Source of the DNA: Amycolatopsis sulphurea | Lineage (GTDB): Bacteria > Actinomycetota > Actinomycetes > Mycobacteriales > Pseudonocardiaceae | Direction: 5' to 3' | Assembly (NCBI RefSeq): GCF_002564045.1 | Contig: NZ_PDJK01000002.1 | Coordinates: 4,402,001-4,466,000 of the forward strand | DNA: 64,000 nt | In this document: piece by piece, positions 8,306-18,044 of the stretch | Layout of the letters: the number at the start of each line of letters is the position of its first letter | Position numbering within the stretch: position 1 is the first letter of the stretch | Made by a program: the position numbers and the translations under genes | Notes under the pieces: model-generated | Told to the model about the DNA's origin: nothing | Seen by the model: the letters and a program-made list of their open reading frames with translations, nothing else | Database searches by the model: none

Positions 8306-9573
8306 CTTCGCCTGTTCGCATTCCCGCCGACGTCGACATGGCCGACAAAGTGATCGGCCCGCTGACCGCCCGCCAACTCGCGATTCTCGCGGTGACCGGT
8401 CTCGTGCTCTACGCCGGGTGGACCACCACTCGCGCGGTCGTGCCGCTACCGGTGTTCCTCGCGCTGGCCATCCCGGTCGGGGTGAGCGCGGTCGTCATCG
8501 CGCTCGGCCAGCGCGACGGGATCTCGATGGACCGGCTGCTGGTCGCTGCGATCCGGCAACGCATGGGACCGCGCCACCGGGTCGCCGCCCCCGAAGGCGT
8601 TCGCCCCGCGCCGGAATGGCTGACCAGCCAGACCGCCGCCACGAGCGCGAGCCGGACCGCGGGCACCGGCAAGGGCAAGTCGGCCAAGGCCACAGGCAAG
8701 GCGGCGGTGCCGGAGCAGATCTCGCCGTCGGCGTTGCGGCTGCCCGCCGAGGCGGTCACCGACACCGGCGTGGTCGACCTGGGCACCGACGGCCTGGCCG
8801 TCGTCGCGGTCGCTTCCACGGTGAACTTCGCCCTGCGGACACCGTCCGAGCAGGAGTCCCTGGTCGAATCTTTCGGCCGCTACCTGCACAGCCTGACCGC
8901 GCCCGTACAGGTGCTGGTCCGCACCGAACGACTCGACCTGTCCGGCCAGATCAGTGAGCTGCGGGCGCGCGCGGGCGGGTTGCCGCACCCGGCGTTGGAA
9001 GCAGCCGCCATCGAGCACGCCGACTACCTGGTGCAGCTTGGCGAGCAGACCGACCTGTTGCGCCGTCAGGTGCTGCTGATCCTGCGGGAGCCAATGGACG
9101 CCGCCGGGCCGACCGACGGGCTCGGCGGCCCCGGCCCGCTGGCGATGCTGTCCTCGCTGACCCGCGGCAAACGCCGCCCGAATGCCGAGAACACCCAGGC
9201 GAGCGCTGGCGCGCGACGGGCGGCGGAGTCACGGCTGGTGCGCCGCCTCAGCGAGGCGATCGAACTGCTCTCGCCCGCCGGGATCGTGGTCACCCCGCTC
9301 GACGCCGGGCAGGCCACCGCCGTCCTCGCCTCGGCGTGCAACCCCGACACCCTGCTGCCGCCCTCGGCGGCCCTGGCCGGTGCCGACGAGGTCATCACCA
9401 CCGCCGGCGGCACCGACTCCGACGACGGCGACCTCGCCGACGACCGCACGTTCTGGCAGGGCGACGGCCGCGCCGCGGTGGACCCGGACGAGTACGGCCC
9501 GGACGACGGCGAGGTCGACGACTGGGACTACGAGGACGAAGACGACGACTACCCGGAGAGGGGGCGGTTGTGA
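8302..9573 (+). CDS. PrgI-family type IV secretion protein
   Basis: 423 residues from a GTG overlapping the previous stop. The first 90 residues form a PrgI domain: IPADVDMADKVIGPLTARQL followed by two hydrophobic helices (LAILAVTGLVLYAGW and VFLALAIPVGVSAVVIAL) and DGISMDRLLVAAIRQR. PrgI/VirB3-like proteins anchor and assist the VirB4 ATPase. The rest is soluble, with a beta-rich domain near 150-240 (VVDLGTDGLAVVAVASTVNF) and a very acidic C-terminus. The stop overlaps the virB4 start, the usual gene order in actinobacterial conjugation operons. Confidence 0.75.
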   Translation: MTSPVRIPADVDMADKVIGPLTARQLAILAVTGLVLYAGWTTTRAVVPLPVFLALAIPVGVSAVVIALGQRDGISMDRLLVAAIRQRMGPRHRVAAPEGVRPAPEWLTSQTAATSASRTAGTGKGKSAKATGKAAVPEQISPSALRLPAEAVTDTGVVDLGTDGLAVVAVASTVNFALRTPSEQESLVESFGRYLHSLTAPVQVLVRTERLDLSGQISELRARAGGLPHPALEAAAIEHADYLVQLGEQTDLLRRQVLLILREPMDAAGPTDGLGGPGPLAMLSSLTRGKRRPNAENTQASAGARRAAESRLVRRLSEAIELLSPAGIVVTPLDAGQATAVLASACNPDTLLPPSAALAGADEVITTAGGTDSDDGDLADDRTFWQGDGRAAVDPDEYGPDDGEVDDWDYEDEDDDYPERGRL

Positions 9574-11525
9574 TGACCACCCGAACACGGCGCGGCCAGC
9601 GCCATCCCAGCACTCGGCCCGCCGCGCACCCCCGGGTAGCCGCGTTCACGCCGGACGCTCTGTCCGTCGGGGCGAGGCATCTCGAAGTCGGCAACGAGTG
9701 GGTGTCCAGCTTCGCCGTGACGGGGTTCCCGCGTGAGGTGCACCCCGGTTGGCTCGCGCCGTTGTTGACCTACCCCGGCCGCCTGGACGTCGCGCTCTAT
9801 GTCGAGCCGATCGACCCGGCCACGGCCGCCGCCAGGTTGAAGAAGCAGCTCGCCAGACTCGAGAGCGGCCGGCGGCACACCGCCGAGCGCGGCCGCCTCT
9901 ACGACCCGCAGGTCGAAGCCGCCACTGAGGATGCCTACGACCTGTCCTCCCGTGTGGCGCGCGGTGAAGGCAAGCTGTTCCGCGTCGGGCTGTACCTCAC
10001 CATTCACGCCCCGTCCGAGCGGGCGCTGGCCGACGAGGTGGCGGCGCTGCGTTCGCTGGCGGCGAGCCTGTTGTTGGATGCCAAGCACACCACCTACCGG
10101 TCGCTGCAGGGGTGGGTGTCGACCCTGCCGATGGGGCTGGACTTGATCGGGATGCGCCGCACCTTCGACACGAGTGCGCTCTCGGCGGCGTTCCCGTTCA
10201 CCTCGCCCGACCTGCCCGCGGCAGACCCGACCTCGGTGGCCGCACCGTCGGGTGTGCTCTACGGCTACAACGTCGGATCGCAGGGGCTGGTGCTCTGGGA
10301 TCGTTTCGGCGACGGGATGCACAACCACAACTCCGTCATTTTGGGCAGGAGTGGGGCGGGCAAGTCCTATTTGGTCAAGCTCGAACTCTTGCGCAGCCTG
10401 TACCGGGGAATCGAGATCGCGGTCGTCGACCCGGAGGACGAGTACGCCCGACTGGCGTCTGCCGTCGGCGGCACCTACGTCCATCTCGGTGCCACGGGAG
10501 TCCGGCTCAACCCGTTCGACCTGCCCATCCACACCCGCGCCGACGGCCGCCGGACCGCACCCAAAGACGCCCTCGTGCGGCGGTCGCTGTTCCTGCACAC
10601 CGTCATCGCGGTGCTCGTCGGCAGTGAATTGGAAGCTGCCGAGCGGGCCGCCCTGGACCGGGGCATCGCCGCGACGTACCAGTCGGTGGGGATCACCGCC
10701 GACGCCCGCACCTGGACCCGGCCCTCACCGACCTTGCGGACCTTGCGCGACCAGCTGGCCACCGCGGGCCAGGCCGGCGACCGGGCCGCCGTCGAGCTCG
10801 CCGCTCGGTTGCACCCGTTCGTCGAGGGCGCGTTCAAGCAGCTGTTCGACGGCCCGACCACCACCAATCCCGAAGGCCACCTGGTGGTGTTCAGCCTGCG
10901 GGACCTGCCCGACGAGCTGAAAGCCATCGGCACACTGCTCACCCTCGACGTGGTGTGGCGGCGGGTGTCCAATCCCGCGATCCGCCACCCGCGCCTGGTT
11001 GTCGTCGACGAGGCATGGCTGCTCATGAAAGAGAAGTCGGGCGCGGAGTTCCTGTTCCGGATGGCCAAAGCCTCCCGGAAACACTGGGCGGGCCTGACGG
11101 TCGCGACCCAAGACACCGCCGACGTTCTCGGGAACGATCTCGGCAAAGCCGTGGTAGCCAACGCCGCGACCCAAGTGCTGCTGCGGCAGGCGTCCCAAGC
11201 CATCGACGAGATCACCCAAACCTTCGACCTGTCAGCCGGAGAACGGCAATTCCTGCTGTCGGCAGACAGAGGCCAGGGATTGCTGTCGGCGGGCACCCAG
11301 CGCGTCGCGTTCCAAAGCATTGCCTCGCCCGCCGAGCACTACCTCGTCACCAGTAATCCGGCCGAACTCGCCGGATACGCCGCGGAGGTCGACCCCGGCG
11401 AAGCCGACACCGAAGAGCAGTCCTTTGTGGACCTGGGTTTCGCCAGCGAGCAGGCGTATGCGGCTGAGGGCGATGAGTTCGGTTCCGTCGGTGCTGATGA
11501 CGACATCGAACTCGACGCCGCCTGA
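9573..11525 (+). CDS. VirB4-like conjugation ATPase
   Basis: 650 residues from the ATG at 9573 inside the previous stop. The N-terminal 230 residues are the VirB4/TrbE membrane-interacting part, including RVGLYLTIHAPSERALADEV. Walker A is GRSGAGKS (258-265), Walker B is RLVVVDEAWLLM (about 472-483), and a sensor-like TVATQDTADVL follows. VirB4 ATPases power channel assembly and substrate transfer at the membrane. The length is slightly short of the Gram-negative enzyme but normal for the SCO6880-type actinobacterial proteins. The acidic C-terminus ends 55 bases before the coupling-protein gene. Confidence 0.88.
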   Translation: MTTRTRRGQRHPSTRPAAHPRVAAFTPDALSVGARHLEVGNEWVSSFAVTGFPREVHPGWLAPLLTYPGRLDVALYVEPIDPATAAARLKKQLARLESGRRHTAERGRLYDPQVEAATEDAYDLSSRVARGEGKLFRVGLYLTIHAPSERALADEVAALRSLAASLLLDAKHTTYRSLQGWVSTLPMGLDLIGMRRTFDTSALSAAFPFTSPDLPAADPTSVAAPSGVLYGYNVGSQGLVLWDRFGDGMHNHNSVILGRSGAGKSYLVKLELLRSLYRGIEIAVVDPEDEYARLASAVGGTYVHLGATGVRLNPFDLPIHTRADGRRTAPKDALVRRSLFLHTVIAVLVGSELEAAERAALDRGIAATYQSVGITADARTWTRPSPTLRTLRDQLATAGQAGDRAAVELAARLHPFVEGAFKQLFDGPTTTNPEGHLVVFSLRDLPDELKAIGTLLTLDVVWRRVSNPAIRHPRLVVVDEAWLLMKEKSGAEFLFRMAKASRKHWAGLTVATQDTADVLGNDLGKAVVANAATQVLLRQASQAIDEITQTFDLSAGERQFLLSADRGQGLLSAGTQRVAFQSIASPAEHYLVTSNPAELAGYAAEVDPGEADTEEQSFVDLGFASEQAYAAEGDEFGSVGADDDIELDAA

Positions 11526-11580
11526 CACCGGCCGTCCCTTTTCCGCTTGGGCCATTTCTTACCTTCTGGAAGGATCCGTA

Positions 11581-14217
11581 ATGCTTTCCTGGATACCGGC
11601 TGCCCTCAACCACCCCGAGCTGTCCACTGCGCTGGCTGGAATCGTGCGGACTGGCCTGACGAATGGGTGGGTCGGGGACTACCTGCGCGACCCCGGCGGT
11701 GCGCTGCTGCGGCTGCTGGGTCACGTACGGGACTGGGCGATCACCTGGGGGCCGTTCGTCGGCCCGGTGCTCGCAGCCGGCATCGCGGGATTCGGGATCG
11801 GCCGGCGCCGGTGGGCGCGACGCTGCCACGCGAGGCTTTGCGCCGACGCCCGCCAGGTCACCGTCCTCGCCCCACCCACCGTCGACCCCGCGGGTGGCGC
11901 GGCCTTGTGGTCCAACCTCGTCGGGCTGCTGCGCCCAGCCTGGCGCCGGTGGTTCACTGGGCAGCCGCATGTGGCCTGCGAGTACACGTTCTCCGAGGCG
12001 GGGGTCGGCATCCGGCTGTGGGTGCCCGGCGTGATCCCACCCGGCCTGGTCGAACGCGCCATCGAGGCCGCCTGGCCCGGCTCCCACACCCGCGTCGGCA
12101 CCGCCGACCCGCCCCTACCACCGCCCGGTGATGGGCAGCGGCGGCTGGTCGTCGGCGGCGAACTCCGTCTCGCCCGCTCCGAGGCGCTGCCGATCCGCAC
12201 CGACTTCGACGCCGACCCGCTCCGCGCCCTGATCGGCGCCCCGGTCGGGCTCGGCCGCGACGAGTACGCCTGCGTGCAGATCCTCGCCCGCCCGGTCACC
12301 GGCCACCGGGTCGCCCAAGCCCGGCGCTCCGCGCGGCGAGTCCACACCGGCGGCTCCACCCGCGTCGTCGGCCGCCTGCTCGACCTGGTCACTCCCGGCG
12401 TGAAGTCCGGTTCCGCCCGGCGCACAGCGAAGTCCCCTGCGCTGCACAGTGATCCGCAGACCTCGCTGGAGTACGCGGCGCAGAACCGCGCCATCGTCGC
12501 CAAACAGCGCGGCTCGCAGTACGAGACGGTCATCCGCTACGCCGTCGCTACCCTCCTGCCCGCCGACGCCGCCGAGGGTGAGGTCCGCCAGGCACGGGAT
12601 GTCGCCCGCGGCCGGGCACACGCGCTGGCCGCGAGCTTCGCCTCCTACACCGAGCACAACCACTACACCCGCCACCGCGTCCGCCACCCCGGCCCCGTGC
12701 TGGCCGGCCGGCGCCTCAGCAAGGGCGACCTGTTGTCCGTGGCCGAGCTGGCGGCACTGGCGCACTTGCCGACCGACGAGGCGATCCCCGGCGTGCAGCG
12801 TGCCGGCGCCCGCGCGATCTCGCCGCCACCGGGTATCGCCACGCCCGGCCCGGAGGCCAAGCCGATCGGGGTCACCGACACCGGACACGAACGCCCCGTG
12901 GCGCTGCGCATCCCGGACGCACGGCACCACCTGCACGTCATCGGCGCCACCGGCTCCGGCAAATCCACCTTGCTGGGCAACATGATCCTGGCCGACGCCG
13001 AAGCCGGGCGCGGGATCGTGCTGATCGACCCCAAGGGCGACCTCGTCACCGACATGCTCTCCCGCCTGCCTCGCTCGGTGGCGGATCGTGTCGTGATCTT
13101 CGACGCCGACTCGAAGTCCCGGCCGCCGTGCCTGAACCCGTTGGACGGCGGCGAAACCGACCTGACCGTCGACAACCTCGTCTCGGTGTTCCGGCGGGTC
13201 TACTCCGCGTTCTGGGGGCCGCGCACGGACGACGTGATGCGCGCCGCCTGCCTGACCCTGCGTGCCCAGGAAGGCGTCGCCACCCTCGCCGATCTGCCCA
13301 AGCTGCTGGCCGATCCCGCCTTCCGATCACGCGTCACCGCCGGGATCACCGACCCCGTGCTGCGCGGGTTCTGGTCCTGGTACGAGGAACTCACCGACTC
13401 CTCCCGGAGCCAGGTCATCTCGCCCTTGATGAACAAGCTGCGCGCTTTCCTGCTGCGCCCGTTCGTCCGCGACGCCATCGCGGGCGGACATTCCACAGTG
13501 GACATGGCGGAGGTGCTCGACGGCGGGATCTGCCTGGTGCGCATCCCGAAAGGCTCGCTCGGCGAGGAAACCACCCGGCTGGTCGGGTCGCTGGTGGTCG
13601 CCCGCACCTGGCAGGCCACCACCGCCCGCGCCCGCACACCGCAACGCCAACGGCGAGATGCGTCGATGGTGATCGACGAGTGTCACAACTTCCTCAATCT
13701 GCCGTATCCGATCGAGGACATGCTGGCTGAGGCGCGGGGCTTCCGCGTCGCGATGACGCTGGCGCATCAGCACCTTGGCCAGCTTCCCCGTGACTTGCGG
13801 GAAGGCATGTCCACCAACGCCCGCAGCAAGATCTTCTTCAACGCCTCCCCGGAGGACTCCCGCGAGCTGTCCCGCCACACCGCACCCCGGCTGTCTGATC
13901 ACGACCTGGCGCACCTCGGCGTCTACCACGCTGCCGTACGGCTCGTGCTCAACGGCGAAGAAGCCCAGCCGTTCACCATGCGCACCCAGCCGCTTCCTCG
14001 CGCGATTCCCGGCCGCGCACGAGAAATCCGCGGCATCGCCCGCCGCGCCTTGCGCAGCCGAGTTCCCGGTGCCACCGCGTCCGGTTCGCAGGCACCAACC
14101 CGGCCTCCGCAGCGGCCCGCCGGGGCCTCGGAGCAGCCGCGGCTAGCCAGCGGTGAACGCCGAGGCCAGTCCGGCGTCCGGGCGCGCAGCGCCGACCCAC
14201 GCCGCCAGCAGTCCTGA
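11581..14217 (+). CDS. VirD4/TraG-type coupling ATPase (DNA translocase)
   Basis: 878 residues from the ATG at 11581, preceded by GGAAGGATC. The N-terminus has one clear hydrophobic segment (WGPFVGPVLAAGIAGFGIG). Walker A is IGATGSGKSTLLG (about residue 460) followed by IVLIDPKGDLVTDML, and Walker B is DASMVIDECHNFL. MTLAHQHLGQLPRDL contains the conserved glutamine region of TraG/TraD translocases. Such proteins bring relaxase-DNA or double-stranded DNA to the channel. The basic, proline-rich C-terminus may bind DNA. With the VirB4 and VirB6-like genes it completes a minimal transfer machine. Confidence 0.88.
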   Translation: MLSWIPAALNHPELSTALAGIVRTGLTNGWVGDYLRDPGGALLRLLGHVRDWAITWGPFVGPVLAAGIAGFGIGRRRWARRCHARLCADARQVTVLAPPTVDPAGGAALWSNLVGLLRPAWRRWFTGQPHVACEYTFSEAGVGIRLWVPGVIPPGLVERAIEAAWPGSHTRVGTADPPLPPPGDGQRRLVVGGELRLARSEALPIRTDFDADPLRALIGAPVGLGRDEYACVQILARPVTGHRVAQARRSARRVHTGGSTRVVGRLLDLVTPGVKSGSARRTAKSPALHSDPQTSLEYAAQNRAIVAKQRGSQYETVIRYAVATLLPADAAEGEVRQARDVARGRAHALAASFASYTEHNHYTRHRVRHPGPVLAGRRLSKGDLLSVAELAALAHLPTDEAIPGVQRAGARAISPPPGIATPGPEAKPIGVTDTGHERPVALRIPDARHHLHVIGATGSGKSTLLGNMILADAEAGRGIVLIDPKGDLVTDMLSRLPRSVADRVVIFDADSKSRPPCLNPLDGGETDLTVDNLVSVFRRVYSAFWGPRTDDVMRAACLTLRAQEGVATLADLPKLLADPAFRSRVTAGITDPVLRGFWSWYEELTDSSRSQVISPLMNKLRAFLLRPFVRDAIAGGHSTVDMAEVLDGGICLVRIPKGSLGEETTRLVGSLVVARTWQATTARARTPQRQRRDASMVIDECHNFLNLPYPIEDMLAEARGFRVAMTLAHQHLGQLPRDLREGMSTNARSKIFFNASPEDSRELSRHTAPRLSDHDLAHLGVYHAAVRLVLNGEEAQPFTMRTQPLPRAIPGRAREIRGIARRALRSRVPGATASGSQAPTRPPQRPAGASEQPRLASGERRGQSGVRARSADPRRQQS

Positions 14218-14286
14218 CCCGACTCGGCCACACCACAAAGACGGACGGCAGTCCTTTCCGCCCAACACTTCCCGGAGGCTCGCGTC

Positions 14287-15357
14287 ATGATCACCAATCC
14301 CACCAGGCAGCGCACTCTCCGAGGTCACAAGGCGACCTGGCCCACCCCGCGCGCGGCGAACAACGCCGATCACCAGGCGATGCTGGCGAGGCGGCTGACC
14401 CTGCGCGATCGGTGGATCATCCGGATGCTGCATGAGCACCACGTGCTCACCTCCCACCAGATCACCGCGCTCGCGTTCCCGTCGTTCCGGTCCGGCCGGA
14501 TGCGGCTGCGAGAGCTGTTCCAGTGGGGCGTGGTGGACCGGTTCCAGCCGTTCATCACCGTCGGCACCGCACCGATGCACTACGTCCTCGCGCCCGCAGG
14601 GGCCGCGGTGCTTGCAGCCGAGGATGGCCTGGATGTCAAGGAACTCGGCTACCGCCATGACCGCGCCTTCGGGATAGCCCACTCGCTGCGGCTCGCGCAC
14701 ACTGTCGGTGTCGCGGAGTGGTTCACCGCCCTGGTCGACCGCGCTCGCCACAGCCACGCCGAGGAGCGCAGCACACTCGGCGCGTGGTGGTCGGAAGCCC
14801 GCTGCGCACGGCACTTCGGGGACCTGATCAAGCCCGACGCCTACGGCCGGTGGGCCAGCGCCGGCGGGGAGATCGAGTTCTTCCTCGAGTACGACTTCGG
14901 CACCGAGGCCCTGGCCAAACTCGCCGGGAAACTGGCCGGCTACGCCGCACTCGCCGAAGCTACCTGGATCACCACGCCGCTTCTGGTGTGGCTGCCGACC
15001 TCGCGGCGCGAGGCCACCGCTCGCCGGCTGCTGGCGCGGGCCTGGCGCGAACTCGACGATCCGTGCTCGGTCCCGGTCGCCACCGCCGCGGCCGAGCTGC
15101 TCAACCCCGAGGCCGCGCACCCCAGCCCCGCTGACGAGGTCTGGTTATCCCTGGACACCACCAGCGGCAACGCGGTGAGCGCCCGGCGCGAGTTGCACCG
15201 ATTGCTCGAGGCATGGCCGCACGTCGTACCTCCCCACCTCAGCACGGACAGCCAGTCGGCTCTCAGGCCGGACTCGACGCCCGCGCGGATGGCCGTAGCG
15301 CCCGCGCCGATGCCCCCGGCACCCATCTCAAGCGAATCGAGCACCGGAAGGCGGTGA
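14287..15357 (+). CDS. Replication-relaxation family protein
   Basis: 356 residues; an ATG follows a GGAGG site. The N-terminal winged-helix region (RDRWIIRMLHEHHVLTSHQI, then LRELFQWGVVDRF) followed by YVLAPAGAAVLAA, and the later ALAKLAGKLAGYAAL core, match the replication-relaxation family of actinobacterial plasmids and integrative elements. Proteins of this family are thought to act in DNA relaxation or initiation for plasmid replication or transfer, though few have been tested. The C-terminal 50 residues are low-complexity. It sits between the coupling ATPase and the cell-wall hydrolase, consistent with DNA processing for transfer. Confidence 0.82.
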   Translation: MITNPTRQRTLRGHKATWPTPRAANNADHQAMLARRLTLRDRWIIRMLHEHHVLTSHQITALAFPSFRSGRMRLRELFQWGVVDRFQPFITVGTAPMHYVLAPAGAAVLAAEDGLDVKELGYRHDRAFGIAHSLRLAHTVGVAEWFTALVDRARHSHAEERSTLGAWWSEARCARHFGDLIKPDAYGRWASAGGEIEFFLEYDFGTEALAKLAGKLAGYAALAEATWITTPLLVWLPTSRREATARRLLARAWRELDDPCSVPVATAAAELLNPEAAHPSPADEVWLSLDTTSGNAVSARRELHRLLEAWPHVVPPHLSTDSQSALRPDSTPARMAVAPAPMPPAPISSESSTGRR

Positions 15358-15364
15358 GTGCCCG

Positions 15365-16327
15365 ATGATCCTGAAAGTGGGTGCCATCCTGATCGGCGCG
15401 GTCCTGTTCATCCTGATATTGATCGGCGGCGGGGTATCGAGCGCGATCTCAGCCATCTTCGGCAACGCCGGTAGCCAGCCCAGCGCGACCGCGCTCGCCG
15501 ACATCCCACCCGACTACCTCGCGCTGTACCGCGCAGCGGCCGGGGTATGTCCGGGGCTGGACTGGTCGGTCCTCGCCGCTATCGGCAAAATCGAGACCAA
15601 CCATGGGCGCTCCACCCAGCAGGGCGTGGGCACCGGGGAGAACTTCGCGGGCGCGGGCGGGCCGATGCAGTTCCTGTCCGGAAGTTTCAACGGAGTGCTT
15701 GCCCGCCACCAGATCCCGTCGGGCGGTGCCAGCCCACCCTCGCGGTACAACCCGCACGACGCGATCTATGCCGCCGCGTACTACTTGTGCGACAACGGTG
15801 TCAGGCGAGGCGACTTGCACGCGGCGATTTTCGCCTACAACCATGCCGACTGGTACGTCAAGCGGGTACTTGGCCAGGCCAAGCACTACGCCGACGCCGA
15901 CGCCGCTGCGTCGGTCGGCACGGGCGACTGCGACGCCGTCCAGGCCACCAACGCGGTGGCGGTAGCCGCGATAAACTATGCCTGCGGGCAGAGAGGGCTT
16001 CCATATGTCTGGGGCGGCAACGGGCCCGATGGCGGGCACGCGGGCTTCGACTGTTCGGGGTTGACCAAGGCAGCCTATGCCGCCGCCGGAGTGATCCTGC
16101 CGCGCACCGCCCAGACTCAGTTCAACGCCGGTCCGCACGTCCCGGCTGGGCAGTCGCTGTTGCCGGGTGATCTCGTCTTCTACGGCACGCCCAACAATAT
16201 CCACCACGTAGGTCTCTACATTGGTAAAGGTTTCATGGTGGACGCGCCAGACTTCCGTCAGGTTGTGAAGGTACAACCCTTCCGGCACAAGGCAGATGAC
16301 TACGCAGGTGCTACGCGTCCCGGCTGA
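15365..16327 (+). CDS. Bifunctional lytic transglycosylase / NlpC-P60 wall hydrolase
   Basis: 320 residues. An N-terminal membrane anchor (VGAILIGAVLFILILIGGG) is followed by a transglycosylase-like domain (about 50-180) with LAAIGKIETNHGRS (the Glu is the likely catalytic acid), GPMQFL and AIFAYNHADWYVKRV. An NlpC/P60 domain (about 195-320) has GLPYVWGGNGPDG, the catalytic Cys in GFDCSGL, and the His in NIHHVGLYIG. It plays the VirB1 role: opening peptidoglycan locally so the transfer channel can cross the wall. It is the last plus-strand gene of the operon, and its 3' end overlaps the convergent gene by 28 bases. Confidence 0.9.
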   Translation: MILKVGAILIGAVLFILILIGGGVSSAISAIFGNAGSQPSATALADIPPDYLALYRAAAGVCPGLDWSVLAAIGKIETNHGRSTQQGVGTGENFAGAGGPMQFLSGSFNGVLARHQIPSGGASPPSRYNPHDAIYAAAYYLCDNGVRRGDLHAAIFAYNHADWYVKRVLGQAKHYADADAAASVGTGDCDAVQATNAVAVAAINYACGQRGLPYVWGGNGPDGGHAGFDCSGLTKAAYAAAGVILPRTAQTQFNAGPHVPAGQSLLPGDLVFYGTPNNIHHVGLYIGKGFMVDAPDFRQVVKVQPFRHKADDYAGATRPG

Positions 16328-16752
16328 TTCTTTGGGGGCGACGTCAAGGATTCCACATCGCCGATGCCGGAGCCGATCATGGCAGAGAACGGTCGGCCTT
16401 CGCGGTCGACGAACAGGATGCGTTGCGTGAAAAACGGGGGCGTGGTGGCATCGAGTGCAACAATGTTGTGGTAGCTGGCCAGTTCGAAGAGCGCGTGGGT
16501 CACCTCGCGGATGGTGGTGCGATCCGGGTCAGCCTCGACCGACAGACCTTCGACCCGGATCTCCAGGACGCGCTGCTGGGGCAGCACGGTAATCACGGTG
16601 CACATGTGCGCGGGGAGGCCCCCGTCGACACGCAGCTCGGCGATGTCGTCGGCCAGCCGCACGGCGGCAGCCTCCAAGGTGTAACCAAGGCCGACCCCGG
16701 CACGTGCGCCCCGCAGCACAAGGCAATCCACTGTGGATTCAAAGCGCGTCAT
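16300..16752 (-). CDS. Hypothetical protein, convergent with the wall hydrolase
   Basis: 150 residues from the ATG at 16752. No known domain was recognised. The predicted alternation of strands and helices (TRFESTVDCLVLRGARAG, ITVLPQQRVLEIRVEGLSV, then REVTHALFELASYHNIVAL, then FFTQRILFVDREGRPF) suggests a small alpha-beta fold rather than a random frame. There is no signal peptide or membrane segment. It lies 100 bases downstream of the RAMA-domain gene on the same strand and may be cotranscribed with it. Function unknown. Confidence 0.6.
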   Translation of the reverse strand: MTRFESTVDCLVLRGARAGVGLGYTLEAAAVRLADDIAELRVDGGLPAHMCTVITVLPQQRVLEIRVEGLSVEADPDRTTIREVTHALFELASYHNIVALDATTPPFFTQRILFVDREGRPFSAMIGSGIGDVESLTSPPKNQPGRVAPA

Positions 16753-16852
16753 GGTGCTCTCCTATGGTCGGCCGGATGCGCTGTATGGCAGGTGAATTGG
16801 CCACCACTCAGCGGATCCGGCGCGGACCAGCATCGGGGTTGAAGGGGGCGGA

Positions 16853-17725
16853 TTACGTCCATCGTCGTGCGCGGAGTTCCCCGCGAAGGTCGCCCAACGT
16901 GCGGCCGTCGGATGCGCGCCGAAACGCGTTCCAGCCGTTCTGGTGGTTGCCACCCAGAGCCGCAGTGGCGCCAGACGGGTTGCCAAGGACACGGCCGTCG
17001 GCGAGGACGAGGGTGCCGTCGATCCGGATGCGGGCGGTGTGCCGGATTCCGAGGCTGGGGCGGTTCCAGACCAGTTCCTCGCCTGCAGTGACCAGTCCGG
17101 CGTCCAGCAGCTCGGCGATGCTGCCGCGTGCCCACTTCGGTGGCGTGGTCGGCGGTGGCGTGGTCTCCGACGCGATGGTGGCATCGGTGTCGTCGCCGTG
17201 CAGCCTCATGACGGCGGCGGCTGTCGGCGCGACGAGATTCGGCCAGCCGTCGTCGAGCCCGCGCCACTGGCCGACCCGCTGCCACTGTCCCTGGTGCGCC
17301 AGCAGCATCTCGACATCGGTGGTGTGGTCCCGGGATAACCGGTGCGCCGGGTCGGCCGGGTGGGTCAGGCGCACGACGAGGTCGCCGTCGTACAAGCCGT
17401 CGGCCGGGGGTTGTTCGGTCACCCAGTTTCCTGCGAACAACGTCACCTCGCCCGCGCGGTCGGGGTCGGCATCGCCGATGATGTCGGCCGCCGTCACGAG
17501 CATCGCCCACACGCCGTCGGGGCATCGCATCGGCGGAGGAGCGAATGTCGGGGCGAGGATCATCGTGTCCGGCGGCAGCCCCTCCCGCGTCCGCATCGTC
17601 GCCTCGTCGTGCGGCCGTGACGCCCCGGCGGTGGTGTTATCGATCGGGGGTTCGGTTCGCTGCGCGTCCACGGCCGCGTCGGTGGCCAGGTCGGGTGGTT
17701 CGTGGATGTCGCGGTCGATCTTCAT
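16853..17725 (-). CDS. RAMA-domain protein
   Basis: 290 residues from the ATG at 17725. The C-terminal 80 residues (about 205-285) fit the RAMA domain (restriction enzyme adenine methylase associated): IAELLDAGLVTAGEELVW, then HTARIRIDGTLVLADGRVLG and NPSGATAALGG, then NGWNAFRRASDGRTLGDLR. RAMA domains are thought to read modified DNA bases or sit in modification and defence proteins. The preceding 200 residues have no recognised domain, although LLAHQGQWQRVGQWRG looks structured. Its presence in an element that also encodes two DNA methyltransferase domains is suggestive: it may sense the mark those enzymes make. The last point is inference. Confidence 0.68.
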   Translation of the reverse strand: MKIDRDIHEPPDLATDAAVDAQRTEPPIDNTTAGASRPHDEATMRTREGLPPDTMILAPTFAPPPMRCPDGVWAMLVTAADIIGDADPDRAGEVTLFAGNWVTEQPPADGLYDGDLVVRLTHPADPAHRLSRDHTTDVEMLLAHQGQWQRVGQWRGLDDGWPNLVAPTAAAVMRLHGDDTDATIASETTPPPTTPPKWARGSIAELLDAGLVTAGEELVWNRPSLGIRHTARIRIDGTLVLADGRVLGNPSGATAALGGNHQNGWNAFRRASDGRTLGDLRGELRARRWT

Positions 17726-18044
17726 TGTCTATGCGCCCCTTCGTTTTCCGGTGTGGTCGGTCGGGTTGCTGACATTTATGGACGCTTCCCGGCCGCGTGG
17801 TTGTCAACGGGCATGTGTGCGTTGGGTGCGAAGTGGACCCGTGTGGCGCAACGATTCCCAGATCCCACGCCACCGTCTACACGAGACAGACGTCTTCTTT
17901 GCCGAACCAGCTTGACGTCATGGGCCGAAGGAAGCGTTCATAGTCGTGTGGCCCGAACACAACGGCAGCGCATCGGGGGCCACGCCCGCTCCGGCCGGGG
18001 CATGACCACCCACCACCGATCATGAACGCGAATCGAGGGATGTC
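17726..18044. other. Divergent intergenic region
   Basis: 319 bases between the leftward RAMA-domain gene and the rightward winged-helix gene. No gene was found. It probably contains divergent promoters, but no element could be placed with confidence. Confidence 0.4.
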
